Assembly: GCA_950022295.1 (NCBI GenBank)
Contig: OX465598.1
Coordinates: forward strand, 168,534,001-168,598,000
Source of the DNA: Bromus sterilis
Lineage: Eukaryota > Streptophyta > Magnoliopsida > Poales > Poaceae
Length of the DNA: 64,000 bases
Direction of reading: 5' to 3'
Position 1 is the stretch's first letter. Every line of letters starts with the position of its first letter. Both the position numbers and the translations under genes were made by a program. Below the pieces are notes generated by a model. It saw nothing but the letters and a program-made list of their open reading frames with translations, ran no database searches and was not told the DNA's origin. Shown here one piece after another: positions 57,493 to 64,000 of this stretch.

Positions 57493-57955
57493 AGGGGCCG
57501 AGGAAGGGATTTAGGCCGAGGTTTTGTAAGAGGAAGAGGAGGGGAAAACAATTAGGCAGCTCCACCTTGGCGATCTAATGCATTATTTCATGCACATCCA
57601 TCGTTAAGGGAAGTTAATCTGGATTCTAAAATTGATGAAGCAACCCTAACTGATATATAGGTGATGATCCGTAAAAGCGCAAGAGATTGGTAGAAGATTC
57701 AGTTGCCAATGCAGAGGGAGAAGAAAAAGGATTCTGGTACTGCCGATCCTTTGGTGCTCGTTCCTGTTGATAAAAATGGAACAATTGCAATGATGATAGG
57801 CAAGTTTGACTCCGATAACAAAAGAGGGTGATCCTTCCCTAACCCCTCATAAGAGTGAGAACAAGAAGAAACAGAATCAGTCCGAGGATGTTGATGGTGA
57901 CCAATTTTTTGATATATCGACGACGACCTCTGAGGTCGACCGCCAGGAGCAATGA
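57493..57955 (+). pseudogene. LINE-A ORF1 C-terminal part, second copy
   Basis: Matches 19623-20084. An inserted base near 57820 (GATAACAAAAGAGG against GATAAGAAAGAGGG) shifts the frame. The ATGA ORF1/ORF2 overlap at 57952-57955 is kept. Confidence 0.78.
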
Positions 57956-60738
57956 GTATCTTATGTTTGAACTATCGTGGGTTGGGCATCCCCGCGACAG
58001 TTCGAGAAGTTCGTGATCTCACGAAGAAATATGCCCCAACAGTGCTTTGTTTAGTGGAAACACAAATTCAAAAAGCACGTGCCGAGATTCTATGTCAATC
58101 TTTTGGATATGATAGAACTTATGCTGTAAGTAGTTCCGGATGGAGCGGAGGTTTGGTGATATTCTGGAATGAGGAAATTAAGTTGGAGGTAAAGGGTGAA
58201 TCCAAGTATCATATTGATGCAACAATTCTGAATTTGGGAGAAGCAAGATGGAGGCTAACGTGTATTTATGGAGAAGCTCAGCTTGGGGAGAGATAAAAAA
58301 CCTGGGACACACTCAAGGATCTTGCAATACAGTCGAGTGATCCATGGGTTATGATAGGCGACTTTAATGAAGATTTAAACCATGCAGAACACGATGGGAT
58401 TGGGTAGAGGAGTCAGGCGCAACTTGATTGATTTAGAGATGCGTTTGATCTATGTGGCATGATGGATTTCGGCTTCTCGGGTGTCCCTTGGACTTTTGAA
58501 AAACGAGTCACTGGTGGTTCCTTTACCAGGGTTCGCTTGGATCAAGCGGTGGCAGACGTGGGATGGAATTCTTTGTTTCCTGCGGCAATGGTGGAGCACT
58601 TGACTGCAGCTACTTCCGATCATATTTCTATCCATCTGAAACTGACCGATGAGGTGTTAAACAGAAATAAACAGAAACCGTTAAGATTTGAAGAGATGTG
58701 GGAAACTCACCCAGAGTGGGGCAGGTTTCTAGAAGGTCTATGGAAGGGGAAGGAGGCGAGTTCAGTTGAGGAGCTCAAGGACAAGCTAAAAACAATCTCG
58801 GGGGATATGTCAGACTGGGATATAAGAAGCTCTGGTAAGGTTCGTAGAGAGATTACACAAATGAAAGAGCGGCTCAAAAGGCTGAGATCAGTCCCAGGCC
58901 GTTCAGGGCCTTCTCTGGAGGAGATTAAAATACCGGATAGACTGGTCGAGTTGAATAACAGAGAGGAAGTACTGTGGCGCCAGAGATCGCGGATCGAGTG
59001 GCTTGCTGGTGGAGACAGGAACACAAAATTCTTCCATATTAGAGCAAGCATGAGGAGGAGAAAAAACCTTACAAAATCTCTGAGAAATAACAATGGGGAT
59101 ATGATCTCATGTATAGATGTATTGGAGAGGATGGCGACATAATTTTATTCCAAACTCTATACATCGGAAGGCACTAGAAATATGGGAGCAGTTCTGGACG
59201 TAGTAGCTTCCCGGGTTACAGTGGAGATGAACCAAATGTTGGCTGCATAATACTCAGCTGAGGAGATAAAAACAACTTTATTCCAAATGTGTCCAGACAA
59301 ATCTCCGGGACCGGATGGTTTCTCGGCACTCTTTTTTCAGAAGCACTGGGATTTATGTGGGGAGGAAGTGACCAGTGTGGTTCTGCGTATATTGGAAGGT
59401 GTGGAGGATTCAGCCAACATAAATAACATCTTCCTGGTGTTAATTCCTAAGGTAGCCTCTCTAGAAATCTTTACCCAGTTTCTCCCTATAAGTTTGTGTA
59501 ATGTGCTTTATAAAATTTCTTCAAAAGTGGTAGCTAACTGTTTGAAGACGATTTTACCTGAAATAATATCCCTAGAGCAGTCAGCTTTTTTGCCAGGAAG
59601 ACACGTCACCGATAATATTTTTGTTGCATATGAAAGTCTGTCTTTTATGAAGAGGAAAAAAAATCTTTGAAACATCGACATTGTGCACTGAAGTTGGACA
59701 TGATGAAGGCGTACGACCGTGTAGAATGGGAGTATCTAAAGGCCATTATGCTTAAATTGGGATTTCTTCCCTCTTGGGTGTCTGGTTATGAGTATGGTCA
59801 CTTCAGTGTATTTTTCAGTAATGTTTAATGGGAAGAAGCTTGAAAGTTTTAAGCCATCGAGAGGAATTCGTCACGGAGATCCTATTTCACCATACTTGTT
59901 CTTACTAGCAGCAGAGGGCCTTTCAGGCCTCCTCAAAACCTGTAATCAATCATCTCAATTAAGTGGGATCCAGTTGACTCCTGCATCTCAACCGGTGAAT
60001 CACTTGTTATTTGCGTATGATAGCCCGTTGTTTGTTAAGGCCAATGGTGTTGGTGCACATGAGGTATCAAACCTGCTGAAGTCTTACTGTGATGCGTCAG
60101 GGCAAAGGATAAACAATAATAAACCTTCCATCTTCGGTAAGGGGACTCCTGACGCTGTCAGGGATGAGGTCAAGGGCATTCTCCAGGTACCAAATGAAAC
60201 CCTTAATGAGAAGTATTCGGGTATGCCATCTGATGTGGGAGCATCAAAGTCGAAAGCTTTCAAGTATTTCAAGGATAGAATGTGGGGAAAGGTTAAAGGT
60301 TGGATAGAGAAGACCGTTTCCTTTACTCAAAAGGAAATTCTGATAAAATCTGTTGCTCAAGTGGTGCTAGTTTATTTAATGTCTTGCTTCAAGTTGCCGA
60401 GAGGTTTATGTGAACATTTGAACAAATTGATTCGGCATTATTTTTGGGGAAGCAAGGAGGGCCATCGAAAACCTCATTGGGTCTCTTGGAGATCCATGAC
60501 TCAGCCAAAATCTGATGGACGACCTGGTTTTAAAGATCTTGAAGTGGTTAATGTTGCTTTATTGGCAAGGCAAGCTTGGAGATTGGTTACCTCTCCTGAT
60601 TCCTTATGTGTTCCGTTTTTAAAGGCAGTATATTCTCCGGACTCTTCGATAATCGAAGCTTTGTTGGGGTCCCATCCATCCCATATCCCGCGATCGCTGC
60701 TGGAGGTAAGATATGCTCTGGTTAATGGACTTTTTTGA
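57952..60738 (+). pseudogene. LINE-A ORF2, second copy
   Basis: The same endonuclease and RT motifs as 20081-22870. It shares the stops after LGER and in GIG*RSQ, and has its own lesions: TAA after LERMAT near 59140, TAA in place of Ser near 59248, an extra A near 59665 and a 2-bp loss near 59785. Around the catalytic box the frame is intact here, but the box reads FAYD (GAT to TAT change at about 60016) instead of FADD. It has no coding potential. Confidence 0.88.
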
Positions 60739-61612
60739 CCATAAGTACAGTAGGGAAAATCCCCACTGTGATCATTTTCCATTTATAATTAGAGTAGATG
60801 TACAAATCATATTTACAACATGTTAGCAGTGAATCATCAAACTATGGTGTTATTACACAGAAAAAATAAAAAGTTGAATGATCTCTTTGATGTCAGGCTT
60901 AGCCCTAATCATTTGTTCTTTCATCAGTTCTTTGAAGTCTCTGAGGCAATCATGAATTGAGCATTTGATATTTTCAAAATCAGATTGTTTCTCTGTTTCC
61001 ATATGGCCCAACATCCATCGATGATAATCTCCATAATTTTTTTACTTCTAGATCTGTTTTGTGCCTCAATAATCCTGTTGTAAAATTAATCACTAGTATC
61101 ACATTTCATATTGAGACTCCACCAGAATTCTTGGATAAATGAACAGCCAAAGAAAAGCTGCATTCTGTCTTCAATGCTTCCATCCTCACAATAATCAACA
61201 TGTATATTTGTCCATGTTGAAGGATTTTCTTTGCAGTAGGTCACATGTATTCAGCCTATCATTCATCATTAACCAACAGAAAAATTCCAATTTAGGTTGA
61301 CAACACGTTTTCCATATCCATTTGATAGGTTGTGGGGTAGCTTGCTGTCCAATGAGAATGTTGTACACCTTCTTTGTACATAATTTACCTACTGAATTTC
61401 TCAGAGTCCAGATATCATTATGTTCCATGTCATGAATATCGTCCATAGAGTTTTATAAACATATCATTTGCTGATGAGCAATAATAGACAATGGTAGCTG
61501 AAAGGCATTAGTAATGTCATCCAATTCTCTAATCCTCTCGAGGGATAAGTTATCATTATTAGAAAATGAATGTAGCTCTAGATATTTTTGCTCTTTATAA
61601 TCACCATCCCAA
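60731..61612 (-). mobile_element. LINE-C 3' end, second copy
   Basis: Corresponds to 22863-23743: the T6 run, 3' UTR and the zf-RVT segment (MDDIHDMEHNDIWTLRNSVG to LQRKSFNMDKYTC at 61195-61446). It is cut at 61612 by the CACTA element; the rest of LINE-C presumably lies beyond that element, outside the window. Confidence 0.85.
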
Positions 61613-61815
61613 CACTACTAGGAGAAAGGCTAGTAGTAGCGCCCCATTTTGGCTTATCAGTAGCGCCCTGGGGCGCGCTACTGCTAGCACGCTACAGCTA
61701 ATTTGTAGCAGTAGCGCGCGTACGCACCCGCTACTAATACACCAGTAGCGCCCCCCTTTAGAGCCCGTACTACTAATACCAGTAGCGCGTACAGGTGACA
61801 GGGCGCTACTGGTAT
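61613..61815. repeat. CACTA terminal and subterminal repeats
   Basis: The terminal CACTACTAGGAGAAAGGC is followed by at least seven copies of the octamer AGTAGCGC or its complement GCGCTACT, in both orientations. Such arrays serve as binding sites for the TNPA-like accessory protein in En/Spm elements. The two orientations allow the region to fold back. Confidence 0.88.
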
Positions 61816-62092
61816 TTATTTTCCATTTTGTATTTCTTTTTCCCATCGTATTTTTGCTGTATTTGTACAGGTATTATACAATCTAGTCTCATACACATAC
61901 ACAGGTTTTCTACAGAGTACAAATCTCATCATATCATACACATACAATAATCTGATGACCATATATATATATCATCATGATCTCTCATATGCAACACAAA
62001 TGATGTCTCTCATCATGTCATCTCTAAAATAGCGATAGAACTTGTCACAATATCTTAAATACATGCAAATACAAGCAAGTTTTATCATCCAT
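61816..62092. other. CACTA non-coding AT-rich segment
   Basis: AT-rich, with a TA microsatellite near 61963-61972. No gene was seen; it probably holds the 3' UTR and poly(A) region of the minus-strand transcript. Confidence 0.5.
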
Positions 62093-62347
62093 CTAAACTA
62101 TGATATATACTAGAAGAGCGGTCACTATGAGGAAGAGTGGAATTATGTAGTAGCTAATGAAGCGCCGCCTCCGATATTCCTCTCGCGCTAGCGTAAATCT
62201 CAAGTAACTAGCTTCCGCTTCCTCTCTGGTATTGAACCCTCTTTGGCTGCCGCCCGGGAACCGGTGCACTTGAGCCTGACACTCTGGCCACTCATCGTAC
62301 ACTCCTGGAACCTTCCCTATGTACACGGCATAGCACTTCTTCGCCAT
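62093..62347 (-). CDS. Small protein with RNase H1-type hybrid-binding domain and membrane tail
   Basis: 84 residues. Residues 5-45 match the RNase H1 N-terminal hybrid-binding fold (Pfam RNase H1 N-terminal/viroplasmin group): CYAVYIGKVPGVYDEW, ECQAQVHRFPGG, then FNTREEAEA. In that family the domain binds RNA/DNA hybrids or dsRNA. A basic RRRR (59-62) is followed by a hydrophobic segment 63-84 (FISYYIIPLFLIVTALLVYIIV is its span, 22 residues), which resembles a C-terminal membrane anchor. No RNase H catalytic domain follows. It is the last gene before the element's 3' end, downstream of the Ulp1-like gene. It could instead be the final exon of a longer product. The ATG fits the domain start well. 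Confidence 0.65.
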   Translation of the reverse strand: MAKKCYAVYIGKVPGVYDEWPECQAQVHRFPGGSQRGFNTREEAEASYLRFTLAREEYRRRRFISYYIIPLFLIVTALLVYIIV

Positions 62348-62639
62348 CGATGATCTATGTACCTATTAGAGATGCATATTCATTATAAGAATTCAACAAT
62401 AGTACACAACATAATATACTTGAGCAACACGAAGACAAAAAGTTAGTGAATAGATGCAACATAAAGTAACATACATAATATAATATACACACGTTGTTCA
62501 TGGTACCCCAACTAATTCACTAGCTAGCAAGCGTTACGCAAGTAGTTCAACATGACCGTTAAATTACATCACAAAGGTTTCATATCACTTCCAAAAGTAC
62601 AAATTCAACCGAGACATCATCATCGGCATAGTCAATACA
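62348..62639. other. CACTA spacer between two genes
   Basis: About 290 bp of AT-rich sequence with no open frame of note. It may be an intron or an untranslated stretch of the minus-strand transcript. Confidence 0.45.
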
Positions 62640-63997
62640 CTAGAACTTCCATCCATCCATATCTGGGAGGACGCACCCTAGCTTATTGAACGGCGTAATG
62701 TCCAAAAGCTGCATTCCTACGCGAGTTTTAACATCAGATCGCGATATTGGGCCGTGGTAGAACATCCCCTTCTTGTCGACGACTTCTTTCATGATGATGG
62801 TTGCAATATCCTTCAGGATGCGAAAGAAGTCATCTCTTACTTTATAATCCGGTTCGGCTAAGTTTTTTGCCCATATCATGATATGATTGTCATCTTTGCT
62901 TGCCATGCGAAGATGTTGCTGATCCTTTCTGAACTCCATCATGAGATGGATGACATAGTATCCATCATTTGTACTTCCTTCCGGTTGATGGATACTGCAG
63001 AAGTTGGTTTTATGCGAGAAACACGGCGCGCCCTTCCTTCATGAATTTTTCTCGATGTGGCCACCCCTCATGCCGAAGCCCTGAAGAGCGGAATCCAGAA
63101 GACTCATTACTTTGGTGTAGTATTTCCTTTTGAAGTTCCTAGACGAGTCGAAATACACGGCATGGGAGACTCGTGGGAAAAGAACGATAAGGACGGCGTG
63201 CCCCTCGCTGCGCAAAAGAAATGCACCTCAAATTAGCTAGCCTCCATATGCGCAAAGGAATGATTGAAATGTAAAGGCAATCGGGCAATGACTTACATTG
63301 GATGATAAGGCACGAGAACCATTTCCTTCTCCTTATTCATCAGCATGAAATTTTCGATGTACTCCCTAGCAGTTTTAAGTTCATAGTGACCGAGCGACAA
63401 GAAGGACTCATGCATGTAGTATGGATCTCCCACCGCAATTTGCGAGATTTCATCTCTTTTGATGACAAAGCTCATATGGAGCGCAAAAAGGCGGACGATA
63501 GTAAAATCGAGCCGCCTAGTGAGGAACATCTCAAAGATGTGATCAAACCGCAGGAAGAACACTTCCGCAGGCGTCGTGTCGACGTAGCCCATGCCCGGAG
63601 GCACACGCACCGCATTAAGTGGATATCCTGGATCCTTCGATGCGAGAAGGCTTTTCTCTGTCGATAGTACATGGTCGTGCAGTCTCCTGAGATCCCCTGA
63701 TATGCTCTCCAGCGGTTTCGGCGGGAGGATCGGCTCGCCCGCGACATGGATCAACGCCGTACCTTTCATCGGTACACGGTCTGCAAAACCGGTTGGCGGA
63801 ACCGACTTGCTGCTAGAAGCATTGAAAGCCTTTTTGGCAGCTAAGTCTTTCCTATTCGGTCTCTTCCTCGGCTTCTTCTGGGGGAGAGGTTGTGATGAGC
63901 CTTTCATAGCGCCCTTGATCGCCAACCCAAGTGTTGACGGGCTGAGCAAGGGTTGTTCATGCTGGTTTGAGGCGGCATCTGGAGGCGTGTCCTGCAA
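62640..63997 (-). pseudogene. Ulp1-like (C48 peptidase-type) CACTA protein, partial
   Basis: The frame is open at the window edge. Exon 63997-63297 gives a Ser/Pro/Lys-rich basic region (QKKPRKRPNRKDLAAKKAF), then a folded region to VPYHP. An intron, 63208-63296 (GT-AG on the minus strand), joins it to an exon reading GHAVLIVLFPRVSHAVYFDS, the His/Asp part of an Ulp1-like fold. A TGA occurs after HIEKNS (near 63040). The same frame then continues KTNFCSIHQPEGSTNDGYYV and ends DMDGWKF at 62640. In active Ulp1 enzymes a Cys stands just before the Gly of the GxY block; here the residue is Asp. Such genes are common passengers in grass CACTA elements. This copy is likely inactive as a protease. 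Confidence 0.7.
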
Positions 63998-64000
63998 GGG

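Larger units (their letters stand above)
54281..61612 (+). repeat. Direct copy of 16410-23743 (large duplication)
   Basis: 7332 bp here correspond to 7334 bp at 16410-23743, an offset of about 37,870. The copy includes the right two-thirds of the solo LTR, the gypsy-derivative LTR remnant, LINE-A ORF1/ORF2 parts and the 3' end of LINE-C, with all internal insertion junctions shared. In a 730-bp sample near the right end I count about 23 mismatches (about 97% identity). The left edge is a sharp join inside the LTR, and the right edge is where a CACTA element inserted. Shared stops show LINE-A was already decayed before duplication. Confidence 0.93.
61613..64000 (-). mobile_element. CACTA (En/Spm) transposon, left end, open at the right edge
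   Basis: It begins CACTACTAGGAGAAAGGC exactly where LINE-C homology stops, followed by about 200 bp dense in AGTAGCGC motifs, then non-coding DNA and two minus-strand genes. The transposase was not seen and probably lies beyond 64000. Genes are read towards this end, so this is the element's 3' terminus. It post-dates the large duplication or at least is absent from the other copy. Confidence 0.88.

Noticed and set aside
54281..61612. Independent insertions of the same elements into a second site
   Set aside because: Five nested junctions and two inactivating stops are shared at matching positions, which separate insertions could not reproduce.
62093..62347. Integrated caulimovirus-like fragment, because the domain group includes viral proteins
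   Set aside because: The same fold is the N-terminal domain of cellular RNase H1, no other viral gene is nearby, and the frame sits inside a CACTA element.

Overview
The window is nuclear DNA of a grass, most likely a Triticeae species (wheat, barley, Aegilops or a relative). The reasons are a plant co-repressor gene with 25 exons, Stowaway and Tourist-type MITEs, gypsy retrotransposons with LTRs near 4 kb, a CACTA transposon with AGTAGCGC subterminal repeats, and deep nesting of elements. No prokaryotic, organellar or tRNA/rRNA features were seen.

Layout. 1-1887: upstream flank with a Tourist-like MITE about 97 bp before a TATA box. 1888-11530: one intact host gene on the + strand, a TOPLESS-related (TPL/TPR) transcriptional co-repressor of 1138 residues. 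Its splice phases were followed through all 25 exons, and its introns hold two Tourist-like MITEs and one Stowaway MITE. 11531-12237: intergenic MITE fragments. 12252-29137: one L1-type LINE (LINE-A), bounded by a perfect 14-bp target duplication. It is split by a protease-only gypsy derivative (13263-19617, itself split by a solo LTR at 15188-18980) and by an antisense LINE (LINE-C, about 22863-27743). 29152-30732: T-rich DNA, a 47-bp hairpin-forming tandem repeat and a 26-bp minisatellite. 30738-39254: a solo LTR split by a second, unrelated solo LTR (31665-36502). 40030-53330: a second LINE (LINE-B), split by an 11.4-kb gypsy/chromovirus element with both LTRs (40996-52444, - strand) and by a small hAT-like MITE. 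54281-61612: a direct copy of 16410-23743, which suggests a tandem duplication with a period near 37.87 kb. 61613-64000: the left end of a CACTA transposon carrying two - strand genes.

Function. The only host gene clearly supported is the co-repressor, which would link repressors carrying EAR motifs to chromatin-modifying enzymes. The rest is mobile DNA at several stages of decay. The order of insertion can be read from five sets of target duplications. The chromovirus is the youngest large insertion (LTRs about 99% alike where sampled), although its own gag/protease region is missing and pol is frameshifted, so it was probably mobilised in trans.

The least ordinary signals are: (1) 5'-UTR hairpins at the same place in two LINEs but with different stem sequences; (2) an 84-residue CACTA-borne protein joining an RNase H1-type hybrid-binding domain to a C-terminal membrane anchor, next to an Ulp1-like protein that seems to lack its catalytic Cys; (3) the 37.9-kb-period duplication with different RT lesions in each copy; (4) paired tandem repeats beside LINE-A. 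All calls come from reading the sequence; no database search was possible.
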